From JBKHXU01 sp046565865 (GTDB taxonomy: Bacteria; Pseudomonadota; Gammaproteobacteria; Acidiferrobacterales; Sulfurifustaceae): a DNA stretch of 10,215 bases. This document shows, one piece after another, positions 1 to 6,959 of this stretch; position 1 is the stretch's first letter, and every line of letters begins with the position of its first letter. The position numbers and the translations under genes were made by a program. The stretch spans positions 1-10,215 of the forward strand of contig JBKHXU010000098.1 in NCBI GenBank assembly GCA_046565865.1, written 5' to 3'. The notes under the pieces are model-generated. The model was not told the DNA's origin, did not search any database, and saw only the letters and a program-made list of their open reading frames with translations.

Positions 1-10
1 AGCAGCGATC

Positions 11-2047
11 TTACTTAACCCACATCCCCGGCTGCGCGCCGCTGTCCGGCGAAAGGATCCAAAGATCCTTCCCGCCCGGTCCGGCGGCGAGCACCATCCC
101 TTCGGACATGCCGAACTTCATCTTGCGCGGCGCGAGGTTGGCGACCACGACGGTCAGGCGGCCGACGAGCTTCTCCGGCTCGTACGCCGCACGTATGCCG
201 GCAAACACATTGCGCGTCTTGCCCTCGCCGAGATCGACGGTCAATTGCAGCAGTTTATCCGCGCCCTCGACCAATTTGGCCTCGGTGATGCGCGCGATGC
301 GCAGATCAACCTTGCCGAAGTCGTCGATGCTGATTTCCGATTTGATCGGGTCGCCGGCGTTGGTCGGGGTAGCGGTGTTCATGGATACGCTCTCTTTCGC
401 CTCGGCCAGCAGCGCTTCCAATTGCTTGGGTTCGACGCGTGCGGCGAGGTGTTCGTAAGGTCGGATGGTGTGGTTCAGTAGCGTGTTGCCGGCGTCGTCC
501 CAGGTGAAGGGATCGACGCCGAGAAAATGTTCGATGCGCTCGACGGTGTTGGGCAGCACCGGTTTGAGATAGATAGCGAGCAATCGGAACAGATTAATGC
601 CAGTGGTGCAGACCCGATGCAGCTCCGCCGTGCGGGCCGGGTCTTTGGCCAACACCCAGGGTTTGGCCTCGTCGACGAAGGCGTTGGCGCGATCGGCGAG
701 CGCCATCACCGCGCGCATGGCGTCGGAGTACTCGCGTTTCTCGTAGTGCGCGGCGATGGTGTCGCGCGCCGCGCGCAGCTCGTCCACCAGCGCCGGTTGT
801 GCCAGCGATTCGCCGAGCTTTCCGTCGAACTGGCGCGTGATGAAGCCGGCAGTGCGCGAGGCGATGTTCACGAACTTGCCGACCAGGTTGCTGTTGATGC
901 GTGCGGCATAGTCGTCGAAGTTGAGATCGATGTCTTCGGTCCGGCTCGTCAGCTTCGCCGCGAAGTAGTAGCGTAGATACTCCGGATTCAGGTGATTCAA
1001 ATAGGTCCGGGCGTTGACGAACGTGCCACGCGACTTCGACATCTTCTGGCCGTTGATCGTGAGAAACCCGTGCGCCTGAATCGCGCTCGGTGTACGAAAG
1101 CCGCTGCCCTGTAACATCGCCGGCCAGAACAGCGCATGGAAGTACAGGATGTCCTTGCCGATAAAGTGATACAGCTCGGCCTTGCTGTCCGCGCCCCAGT
1201 AGTCGTCGAAGCGCAGCCCCTTGGCGCGCCCCTTGTCCGAGTCGCACAGGTTCTTGAAGCTCGCCATGTACCCGATCGGGGCGTCGAGCCAGACGTAAAA
1301 ATATTTACCCGGCGCGTCCGGAATCTCGAAGCCGAAGTACGGCGCGTCGCGCGAGATGTCCCAGTCTTGCAGTCCGGCGTTGAACCACTCGTCCAGCTTG
1401 TTCGCGACTTCGGGCTGTAAGTGCCCGGCGCGGGTCCAGTCGCGCAGCCAGGGGCCGAAGTCGCCGAGCTTGAAGAAAAAGTGCTCGGATTCCTTCTCGA
1501 CCGGTGCCGCGCCCGAGAGCACGGAAACCGCATTTTTGAGCTCGGTCGGGGAATAGGTCGCGCCGCACACCTCGCAGTTGTCGCCATATTGGTCCTTTGC
1601 GCCGCAGCGCGGGCACTCGCCCTTGATGAAGCGGTCGGGTAGGAACATCTGCTTCGCCGGGTCGTATGCCTGCTTTATGGTGCGGCGCGTAATATGGCCC
1701 GCGGCCTGGAGCTTTCTGTATATAAGATGCGAAAGCTCGCGGTTCTCCGGCGAGTGGGTCGTATAGTAGTTGTCGAAACCGATCGCAAAGCCGGCCAGGT
1801 CGCGTTCGTGTTCGGTCTGCATGGTCGAAATCAGCTGCTCGGGACTAACCCCCTCCCGCTGCGCGCGTATCATCACCGGCGTGCCGTGCGTGTCGTCGGC
1901 GCAGACGTAATAGCATTCGTGCCCGCGCAGTTTCTGGAACCGTACCCAGATGTCGGTCTGCACCGCCTCGAGGATATAGCCAAGATGAATCGGCCCGTTG
2001 GCATAGGGCAGGGCGCTGGTGACTAGGATCTTGCGGCGTTCGGTCAT
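11..2047 (-). CDS. metG: Methionyl-tRNA synthetase (MetRS), full length with C-terminal tRNA-binding domain
   Basis: Charges tRNA-Met (elongator and initiator) with methionine using ATP in the cytoplasm. The 678-residue protein shows the class I signature: the HIGH-type motif HLGY at residues 21-24 and KMSKS at 335-339. A zinc-binding knuckle carries Cys145, Cys148, Cys158 and Cys161 (pattern CPRCG...CEVCG), so this is the zinc-containing MetG1 form. The anticodon-binding helical domain follows KMSKS. From about residue 575 there is a C-terminal EMAP/Trbp111-like OB domain (IDDFGKVDLRIARI, later NLAPRKMKFGMSEGM) that drives dimerisation and binds tRNA. This matches E. coli-type MetG in length. 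The ATG start is chosen because MTERRKILVTSALPYANG is the usual N-terminus. No strong Shine-Dalgarno precedes it. The stop is TAA at 11-13, so the gene is complete. It is divergent from mrp, as in Pseudomonas. Identification is secure. Confidence 0.98.
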   Translation of the reverse strand: MTERRKILVTSALPYANGPIHLGYILEAVQTDIWVRFQKLRGHECYYVCADDTHGTPVMIRAQREGVSPEQLISTMQTEHERDLAGFAIGFDNYYTTHSPENRELSHLIYRKLQAAGHITRRTIKQAYDPAKQMFLPDRFIKGECPRCGAKDQYGDNCEVCGATYSPTELKNAVSVLSGAAPVEKESEHFFFKLGDFGPWLRDWTRAGHLQPEVANKLDEWFNAGLQDWDISRDAPYFGFEIPDAPGKYFYVWLDAPIGYMASFKNLCDSDKGRAKGLRFDDYWGADSKAELYHFIGKDILYFHALFWPAMLQGSGFRTPSAIQAHGFLTINGQKMSKSRGTFVNARTYLNHLNPEYLRYYFAAKLTSRTEDIDLNFDDYAARINSNLVGKFVNIASRTAGFITRQFDGKLGESLAQPALVDELRAARDTIAAHYEKREYSDAMRAVMALADRANAFVDEAKPWVLAKDPARTAELHRVCTTGINLFRLLAIYLKPVLPNTVERIEHFLGVDPFTWDDAGNTLLNHTIRPYEHLAARVEPKQLEALLAEAKESVSMNTATPTNAGDPIKSEISIDDFGKVDLRIARITEAKLVEGADKLLQLTVDLGEGKTRNVFAGIRAAYEPEKLVGRLTVVVANLAPRKMKFGMSEGMVLAAGPGGKDLWILSPDSGAQPGMWVK

Positions 2048-2101
2048 GGTGCGTTTATGGCGCGCGGATCGGCGATGAGAAGGGAAATGTCGGTACGAAT
2101 C

Positions 2102-2130
2102 ATGACTTTTTCGGGGGGTCGGTGTAGCAT
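2102..2130 (+). promoter_or_regulatory. Candidate sigma70 promoter for mrp-dcd
   Basis: In the 121-base metG/mrp divergent gap I see ATGACT (2102-2107, 4 of 6 matches to TTGACA) and TAGCAT (2125-2130, 4 of 6 to TATAAT), separated by exactly 17 bases. Transcription would start near 2137, giving a leader of about 30 bases before the mrp ATG. Nothing equally good was found facing metG. The call rests on hexamer matches and spacing only. Confidence 0.4.
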
Positions 2131-2168
2131 GGCGCCCCCTTTAGAGCCAACGCTGGAGTCGACAATCG

Positions 2169-3260
2169 ATGGCGGGTGTAACCCAATCCCAGGTGGAAGC
2201 GGCGATCAAAGACGTGATCGATCCGTATCTCGAGCAGGACCTCGTTAGCGCCAAGTCGGTGAAGGGTATTACCGTGGATGGCGCCAAGGTGAACGTGGAG
2301 ATCGTGCTGGGTTATCCGGCCAAGGGCTCGCAAGACGCGCTGGCCGCCAAGCTCAAGGACAAAATTGCGTCCGCGACCGGAGCCAAGGACGTTGCCGTTA
2401 ACATTAGCTCGAAGATCGCCTCCCATAGCGTGCAAAAAGGCGTGAAGCCGATCGAAGGCATCAAGAACATCATCGCCGTCGCCTCCGGCAAGGGTGGCGT
2501 GGGCAAGTCCACGGTGGCGGTGAATCTGGCGCTGGCATTGTCCGTGGAAGGCGCGAGGGTCGGCATCCTCGACGCCGACATCTACGGTCCGAGCCAGCCG
2601 CGCATGCTGGGCGTGAAGGCGAAGCCAGAATCCAAAGACGGCCGTAGGCTGGAGCCGATCGTGAGCTACAACCTGCAGGCGATGTCGATCGGATTCCTGA
2701 TCGACGAAGAGACGCCGATGATCTGGCGCGGTCCGATGGTGACGCAGGCGCTGGAACAGCTATTAAAGGATACGAACTGGAAGGACCTCGATTACCTTGT
2801 TATCGATTTGCCGCCCGGCACCGGCGATACCCAGCTCACCTTGGCGCAAAAGGTGCCCGTCTCGGGCGCGGTCATCGTCACCACGCCGCAGGACATCGCG
2901 CTGCTCGATGCGCGCAAGGGCTTAAAGATGTTCGAGAAGGTCGAGGTGCCCGTGCTCGGCATCGTCGAGAACATGAGCATCCACATTTGCAGCAAGTGCG
3001 GTCACGAGGAGCATATCTTCGGCAAGGGCGGCGGTAGCCGCATGGCCGAGGACAACGACGTCGATTTCCTGGGCGCGCTGCCGCTCGATATCCGCATCCG
3101 CGAAGAAACCGACGCCGGCAAACCGACGGTCGTGGCCGAGCCCGAGTCGCGCATCGCGCACATGTACCGTGACATCGCGCGGCGTGTGGCGGCCAAGCTG
3201 TCACTGCAGAAGAAGGACTTCAGCAATAAGTTTCCGAACATCGTCATTCAAAACACCTGA
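2169..3260 (+). CDS. mrp: Mrp/ApbC Fe-S cluster carrier ATPase
   Basis: A cytosolic Mrp/NBP35-family P-loop ATPase that by family knowledge binds a [4Fe-4S] cluster between two subunits and passes it to apo-enzymes. The N-terminus (residues about 5-83) is a MIP18/DUF59-type domain. The ATPase domain follows, with the deviant Walker A GKGGVGKST at 107-115, the switch segment LDADIYGPSQP at 134-144 and Walker B VIDLPPGTGD at 211-220. The cluster-ligand pair is Cys274 and Cys277 (CSKC), in ENMSIHICSKCGHEEHIFG. Its 363 residues fit the gammaproteobacterial ApbC length. The ATG is preceded by GGAG at 2155-2158, a slightly long 10-base spacing. The TGA stop overlaps the dcd ATG by one base, indicating one transcript and translational coupling. 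Mrp is also called ApbC. No motif is missing, so I infer an active protein. Confidence 0.96.
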   Translation: MAGVTQSQVEAAIKDVIDPYLEQDLVSAKSVKGITVDGAKVNVEIVLGYPAKGSQDALAAKLKDKIASATGAKDVAVNISSKIASHSVQKGVKPIEGIKNIIAVASGKGGVGKSTVAVNLALALSVEGARVGILDADIYGPSQPRMLGVKAKPESKDGRRLEPIVSYNLQAMSIGFLIDEETPMIWRGPMVTQALEQLLKDTNWKDLDYLVIDLPPGTGDTQLTLAQKVPVSGAVIVTTPQDIALLDARKGLKMFEKVEVPVLGIVENMSIHICSKCGHEEHIFGKGGGSRMAEDNDVDFLGALPLDIRIREETDAGKPTVVAEPESRIAHMYRDIARRVAAKLSLQKKDFSNKFPNIVIQNT

Positions 3261-3826
3261 TGACCATCAAGTCCGACAAGTGGATCCGCCGCATGGCGGA
3301 AAGCCACGGTATGATCGAGCCGTTCGAGCCGCGGCAGGTGAAGAGCAACGGTAACGGCAACCTGGTCTCGTTCGGCACGTCGAGCTACGGCTACGACATC
3401 CGCTGCTCGAACGAATTCAAGATCTTTACCAACATCAACTCGACCATCGTCGATCCCAAGCAGTTCGACGCCAAGTCGTTCGTCGATTTTAGGGGCGACG
3501 TCTGCATCATCCCGCCCAATTCGTTCGCGCTCGCGCGCACGGTTGAGTACTTTCGCATCCCGCGCAACGTCCTCACGTTGTGCCTGGGCAAATCCACTTA
3601 CGCGCGCTGCGGCATCATCGTCAACGTGACGCCACTCGAACCCGAATGGGAAGGGCATGTAACGCTCGAGTTCTCCAACACCACGCCGCTGCCCGCGAAG
3701 ATCTACGCCAACGAAGGTGTGGCGCAGGTGATCTTTCTGGAAAGCGACGAGGTGTGTGAGACCTCCTATAAGGACCGCAAAGGAAAATATCAGGGCCAGC
3801 AGGGCGTGACGCTGCCCAAGATTTAA
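3260..3826 (+). CDS. dcd: dCTP deaminase
   Basis: Deaminates dCTP to dUTP, feeding the dUTP-dUMP-dTMP route of thymidylate synthesis in the cytoplasm. The 188 residues match the length of the monofunctional Pseudomonas-type enzyme, which is a homotrimer in known family members. Diagnostic segments are the GKSTYARCG loop at 110-118, which contributes to the nucleotide site, and TPLEPEWEGHVTLEFSN at 124-140. The Glu of TLEF (residue 137) sits where the catalytic glutamate of E. coli Dcd (Glu138) lies. The C-terminal lid KYQGQQGVTLPKI closes over the triphosphate in the family. The ATG begins on the last base of the mrp stop codon (TGATG) and has no good Shine-Dalgarno of its own, so ribosome re-initiation after mrp is likely. 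An intrinsic terminator lies 27 bases after the TAA. I do not call it a DCD-DUT bifunctional enzyme, because nothing in the sequence asks for that. Confidence 0.97.
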   Translation: MTIKSDKWIRRMAESHGMIEPFEPRQVKSNGNGNLVSFGTSSYGYDIRCSNEFKIFTNINSTIVDPKQFDAKSFVDFRGDVCIIPPNSFALARTVEYFRIPRNVLTLCLGKSTYARCGIIVNVTPLEPEWEGHVTLEFSNTTPLPAKIYANEGVAQVIFLESDEVCETSYKDRKGKYQGQQGVTLPKI

Positions 3827-3853
3827 GCCCGAGCCGAAAGGGTAAACAAGATA

Positions 3854-3878
3854 GGGGGGCACATGGCGCCCCTTTTTT
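3854..3878 (+). terminator. Rho-independent terminator of mrp-dcd
   Basis: A GGGGC/GCCCC stem (3856-3860 with 3868-3872, extendable outward by two G-T wobbles) encloses a 7-base loop. It is followed immediately by six T residues (3873-3878) on the plus strand. It sits 27 bases after the dcd stop and just before the convergent small gene ends at 3884. Read on the minus strand the stem is followed by CCTATCTT, which is a poor U-tract, so termination there would be weaker. Confidence 0.85.
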
Positions 3879-3883
3879 GTTGC

Positions 3884-4096
3884 TCAGGGGAATGTTCCAC
3901 GATGACCCTTCTGCATCTCGGGCGTTTTGTGCTCGGCATCCACGCCGAGTTGGTTGCGGTTTCGTTTTTGGTCTCGTGGTTGTTGGCGGGCGTTCCGGCC
4001 GTTCGGCTCGGGCGTTAACTCGTCTCCGCCGTATTGTTCGATTTGGTCTTTGTCGTCCGCGGTATATAGCTTGCGACTGCGCGGCGTATCCTTCAT
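3884..4096 (-). CDS. Small hydrophilic protein of unknown function, 70 residues
   Basis: I do not recognise this protein. Support for a real gene is the perfect AAGGAG Shine-Dalgarno (plus-strand 4104-4109), 7 bases before the ATG, and the absence of a competing reading of the region. The product is very polar: about 14 Lys/Arg and 12 Asp/Glu in 70 residues, many Gln, Asn and Pro, no Cys or Trp, no membrane segment and no signal peptide. It is probably intrinsically disordered. It starts MKDTPRSRKLYTADDKDQIE. Six of seven Gln codons are CAA, and it uses TTA, CTA, CGA and ACA, which looks less GC-biased than the neighbouring large genes. It lies 81 bases downstream of rlmI on the same strand and could be read from that transcript or from its own promoter. 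It converges with dcd. The function is unknown, and I am moderately confident that it is translated. Confidence 0.6.
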   Translation of the reverse strand: MKDTPRSRKLYTADDKDQIEQYGGDELTPEPNGRNARQQPRDQKRNRNQLGVDAEHKTPEMQKGHRGTFP

Positions 4097-4103
4097 GACA
4101 TGT

Positions 4104-4109
4104 CTCCTT
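4104..4109 (-). promoter_or_regulatory. Strong Shine-Dalgarno (AAGGAG) of the 70-residue gene
   Basis: On the minus strand AAGGAG stands 7 bases upstream of the ATG at 4096. It is among the best ribosome binding sites in the window and is the main reason for accepting the small gene that follows and its start. Confidence 0.7.
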
Positions 4110-4177
4110 GGAAACCAGAAAAACAGACCGACACGGCGCGCGAAGGTTCGCAGCCGAAACGGGTGGACGCGTAGCGC

Positions 4178-5374
4178 CTAGCCGCTCGGCAGCACGCGCG
4201 CGAAAAACGCCTTGAGGTATGCCGTCTCGGGGATGGCGGGATGCACCGGGTGGTCCGGGCCCTGGTGGCCTTGTTCCACGAGTTGCAGGAACCGATCGAC
4301 GTGGCGACTGCTCTTCAATAACACGTCCACCAACTCGCCGCGCGTGAGATGGTACGAGCACGAGCACGACACCAACAGTCCATCCTTCGCCAACACCTGC
4401 ATCGCCATTTGGTTCAGGCGCTGGTAGGCCTGGGTGCCTTCCTTGATATCCTTCTTGCGCTTGATGAACGCCGGCGGATCGATGACCACGATGTCAAAGC
4501 GTTCGCGCGCCGCGCGCAGCGCGCGTAACGCGTCAAACGCATCGGCGCGCTCGACGCGCACGCGATCCGCCACGCCGTTTTGCTCGGCGTTGCGCGCGAT
4601 GTCCTCGGGGGCGCGCGCCGCGCTGTCGACGCATATCACCTCGGTCGCGCCGGCGCGCGCGGCATGGATGCCCCAGGCGCCGACGTAGCTGAACACGTCG
4701 AGCACGCGCGCGCCTTTGGCATAGGCGCGCAGGCGCAGGCGGTTCGGTCGCTGATCGTAAAACCAGCCGGTCTTCTGGCCCGTTGCCGGGGCGATGGTGA
4801 AGCGCGCGTCGTCTTCCTCGACCGTTACCGTCTCCGGTACCTCGCCGAACGCAGCCTCGACGTAACTCGGCAGACCTTCGAGTTCGCGCGCCGCGCTGTC
4901 ATTGCGGAACAACACGGCCCGCGGACGCAGTACCTTCGCGAGCGCCGCGGCGATCTCGGCTTTCACGCGCTCCATGCCGGCGGTGGTGATCTGCGCCACG
5001 ACGACATCGTCGTAGCGATCGAGCACGAGACCCGGCAAGCCGTCGCTGTCGCCATAGGCGAGCCGGTAGTACGGTCGATCGTAGAGACGCTGACGCAGGC
5101 TGAGCGCGATATTGAGTCGATGGGTGATGAGCGACTGATCAAGAATATAGCCGGGGTCGCGCGACACCAGCCGCGCGCAGATCAACGAGTGCGGATTGAC
5201 GTAGCCACTGCCGAGCACATGCCCGCTCGCGTCTTCGATCAGCGCCGGTTGCCCCGGTTCGAACGCGGCGAGCGGCGTCGCGCGATTGTCGACCTCGTTG
5301 CTGAAGATCCACACGTGTCCAGCGCGTAGGCGGAGGTCTTCGTTTTTGTTCAATTGCAGGCGGGCGACGGTCAC
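4178..5374 (-). CDS. rlmI: 23S rRNA (cytosine-1962-C5) methyltransferase RlmI
   Basis: An S-adenosylmethionine-dependent RNA methyltransferase of the RlmI/YccW family, which makes m5C at position 1962 (E. coli numbering) of 23S rRNA. The 398 residues match the family length. An N-terminal PUA domain (about 1-80, with RLRAGHVWIFSNEVD) precedes the catalytic part. That part shows the family segment TGQKTGWFYDQRPNR at 198-212, SAM motif I VLDVFSYVGAWG at 224-235, motif IV IDPPAF at 298-303, and SCSCS at 336-340 carrying the catalytic cysteine. The start is a GTG at 5372-5374, supported by a GGAG 7 bases upstream (plus-strand 5382-5385) and by the standard RlmI N-terminus. The stop is TAG. It follows the DUF1858-like gene after 88 bases on the same strand. 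E. coli RlmK/L also makes an rRNA base methylation, but the PUA-MTase layout and length fit RlmI. Confidence 0.93.
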   Translation of the reverse strand: MTVARLQLNKNEDLRLRAGHVWIFSNEVDNRATPLAAFEPGQPALIEDASGHVLGSGYVNPHSLICARLVSRDPGYILDQSLITHRLNIALSLRQRLYDRPYYRLAYGDSDGLPGLVLDRYDDVVVAQITTAGMERVKAEIAAALAKVLRPRAVLFRNDSAARELEGLPSYVEAAFGEVPETVTVEEDDARFTIAPATGQKTGWFYDQRPNRLRLRAYAKGARVLDVFSYVGAWGIHAARAGATEVICVDSAARAPEDIARNAEQNGVADRVRVERADAFDALRALRAARERFDIVVIDPPAFIKRKKDIKEGTQAYQRLNQMAMQVLAKDGLLVSCSCSYHLTRGELVDVLLKSSRHVDRFLQLVEQGHQGPDHPVHPAIPETAYLKAFFARVLPSG

Positions 5375-5462
5375 GGACGCGCTCCGGGAATCGATGGGCG
5401 CGCAAGCCTAGCGGCAAACACGCCAAAAGAACAGCGCCGGCTCGGCCGCGGCGAGCGGGGCG

Positions 5463-5669
5463 CTAGTGCACCGCGGCGTTGAGGTCGCGCATCAGCACGT
5501 CGAGCGGGATGCGATGGACCTTCGCCGCCCAGCGCACTTTCATGATGCGCGCCATGAGCGGGAATATGCCGCGGCGCATGTCCGGGCAGCCGTGCCGCAG
5601 GAACACGTCCATGGTTTGCGGATAACGCCGGTACACCTGCCACACGCGCATGTCGGGTTCGATCGCCAT
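5463..5669 (-). CDS. DUF1858-like small protein, 68 residues
   Basis: A small soluble protein that fits the DUF1858 / ScdA-N-like pattern: an acidic 'DMRVWQVYRRYPQTMDVFLRHG' type of helix pair, a Cys at position 28 (HGCPDMRRG), then a C-terminal PLDVLMRDLNAAV helix matching the usual 'ldle.Ll..LN' ending. The whole protein is this one domain, with no signal peptide or membrane segment. The family's molecular function is not established. Related domains occur with Fe-S or hybrid-cluster and redox proteins, but this copy has only one Cys. The ATG at 5667-5669 has GGAG 7 bases upstream (plus-strand 5677-5680). It begins 27 bases after the MFS transporter stop and precedes rlmI by 88 bases, so cotranscription with both is plausible. 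Family assignment is by pattern, without a profile search. Confidence 0.8.
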   Translation of the reverse strand: MAIEPDMRVWQVYRRYPQTMDVFLRHGCPDMRRGIFPLMARIMKVRWAAKVHRIPLDVLMRDLNAAVH

Positions 5670-5696
5670 GGTGCGTCTCCGGATGGGCCTTCTATG

Positions 5697-6887
5697 TTAG
5701 CGCAGGTTCGGCCGTACCCATCGCAGGAAGCCGACCGTCGCCAGCGCCGTCAGCGCCGCCGAGGCAGTGAAGGCCGCGGCCACGCCGACGTAGGACCAGA
5801 TGCCGCCCAGGAACAAACCGGCGGGAATGGCGCTCACGCCCGCGACCATGTGATACCAGCCGAACGCCGTCCCGCGTTCCGCCGCGTGGGCAAGATCGCG
5901 TACCAGCGCGCGCTCGGCGCCTTCGCTGAGCCCGAAATAGAGACCCAGCGCGAGACCGAAGGCCCACAGCCCCACGGGTGAGTCGATGAACGCGAGCGCG
6001 AACAGCATCGCGGCATACACCAGCCAACCGCCGACGATGATCGGGCGGCGGCCGACGCGGTCGGCGAGGCGGCCGGCGAATTCCGATAGGCTTGCCTTGA
6101 CCACGTGCAGCGCCGCCCAGAACAGCAGCAGCTCCACGACCGACATACCGAGCTCGTGTCCGCGCAGCAGCAAAAACGTTTCCGGTATCCGCCCCAACAT
6201 AAAGAGCCCGAGCGTCAGCAGATAGCGTTGTAACGACGGTGGCAGCGCCGACCAACGCGGCAGCGATGCCGGTGGCGCGTGCGCGATATGGCGCTGCGGT
6301 TCCTTGACCGCGATCGCGATGAGCAGCACCGCCGCGATGCCCGGTATCGCCGACAGCGCGATGACGACGTCGAGCCGTTCGGTGCCGAAGTAAACGATCG
6401 CCGCCGCGGCCAGCGCGCCGATCACGGCGCCGGTGTGATCGAGCGCGCGCGTAAAGCCGTAGGCGCGACCGGCCTCGCCGTCGACGATGACATCGGCCAG
6501 CAATGCGTCGCGCGGTGCGGTACGCACGCCCTTGCCGATGCGATCGGTGATACGGATCGCGAGTACCGTGAACCAACTGCCGGAGATGCCGATCAGCGGG
6601 CGCGCGATGTTGGAAAGAAGATAACCCATCACCACGAACGGTTTGCGCCGCGCACCGGGCGCGTCGGAGCGGCGCCCGGCCCAGAGTTTGAGCAAATTCG
6701 ACACCGCGTCCGCCACGCCTTCGATGAGGCCGAGCGCCGCCGGGCCGGCGGCGAGCACCGTCGCCAACAACAACGGGATCAGCGGCACCACCATCTCGCT
6801 TGCGAAATCGTTGAGTAGGCTGACGCTGCCGAGTACGACAACGGTACGCGGCAGCGGGCGACGCGAGGATTGTCCGGGTCGGGTCAT
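5697..6887 (-). CDS. Major facilitator superfamily (MFS) transporter
   Basis: A 396-residue inner-membrane protein with about 12 hydrophobic helices and no signal peptide, typical of an MFS secondary carrier. Loop 2-3 carries a motif A variant (AGRRSDAPGARRKP, 70-83), and the second-half copy AGRLADRVGRRP (271-282) is canonical. Residues 23-31 (SLLNDFASE) and 116-132 (IGKGVRTAPRDALLADV) mark the subfamily with 'LLND..SEM' and 'GKG.RTAPRDAL.A', found widely in bacteria as uncharacterised or putative drug/metabolite exporters. The substrate cannot be told. I start at ATG 6885-6887 (MTRPGQSSRR) because a TMH1 at about residue 15 follows directly. The frame stays open 49 codons further upstream, but that extension lies in the divergent regulatory gap, is not MFS-like, and would overlap the opposite gene. 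There is no Shine-Dalgarno before this ATG. A TATAAC sits 6 bases before it. Confidence 0.88.
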   Translation of the reverse strand: MTRPGQSSRRPLPRTVVVLGSVSLLNDFASEMVVPLIPLLLATVLAAGPAALGLIEGVADAVSNLLKLWAGRRSDAPGARRKPFVVMGYLLSNIARPLIGISGSWFTVLAIRITDRIGKGVRTAPRDALLADVIVDGEAGRAYGFTRALDHTGAVIGALAAAAIVYFGTERLDVVIALSAIPGIAAVLLIAIAVKEPQRHIAHAPPASLPRWSALPPSLQRYLLTLGLFMLGRIPETFLLLRGHELGMSVVELLLFWAALHVVKASLSEFAGRLADRVGRRPIIVGGWLVYAAMLFALAFIDSPVGLWAFGLALGLYFGLSEGAERALVRDLAHAAERGTAFGWYHMVAGVSAIPAGLFLGGIWSYVGVAAAFTASAALTALATVGFLRWVRPNLR

Positions 6888-6893
6888 GGTCGC

Positions 6894-6901
6894 GTTATAC
6901 T
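6894..6901. promoter_or_regulatory. Overlapping divergent -10 elements
   Basis: One AT-rich patch offers a -10 box to each strand: TATACT (6896-6901, 5 of 6 matches to TATAAT) reading right towards the BPSS1780-type gene, and TATAAC (complement of 6894-6899, 5 of 6) reading left towards the MFS gene. No good -35 hexamer at 16-18 bases is visible for either. The rightward start would fall near 6908, giving a 52-base leader. The leftward start would fall at or next to the ATG at 6887. Hexamers only, so moderate to low confidence. Confidence 0.4.
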
Positions 6902-6921
6902 CTCGCAACAACGATAACAGA

Positions 6922-6939
6922 GTCGTCGCCCCCGACGAC
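6922..6939 (+). promoter_or_regulatory. Perfect 7-bp hairpin / inverted repeat in the leader of the membrane-protein gene
   Basis: GTCGTCG (6922-6928) and CGACGAC (6933-6939) are exact inverted repeats around a CCCC loop. They lie 11 bases before the GAGGAG ribosome binding site (6951-6956) and downstream of the candidate rightward -10. The element could be an RNA hairpin in the leader or a protein-binding operator between the divergent genes. It is not a terminator, since no T-tract follows. Confidence 0.45.
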
Positions 6940-6959
6940 ACGAGATAGCAGAGGAGACC

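Noticed and set aside
594..1587. Long open frames overlapping metG on the same strand (594-1247, 997-1587)
   Set aside because: They are Arg/Ala/Ser/Thr-rich shadows of the MetRS frame, with no ribosome binding site and no domain.
4100..4177. Terminator of rlmI before the small gene
   Set aside because: A T-rich tract lies near the ribosome binding site of the small gene on the minus strand, but I found no convincing GC stem in front of it.
4500..4535. Z-DNA-prone or structural CG-alternating tract in rlmI
   Set aside because: The GCGCGC runs are short (7-9 bases) and are broken repeatedly. Codon choice for Ala/Arg in GC-rich DNA explains them.
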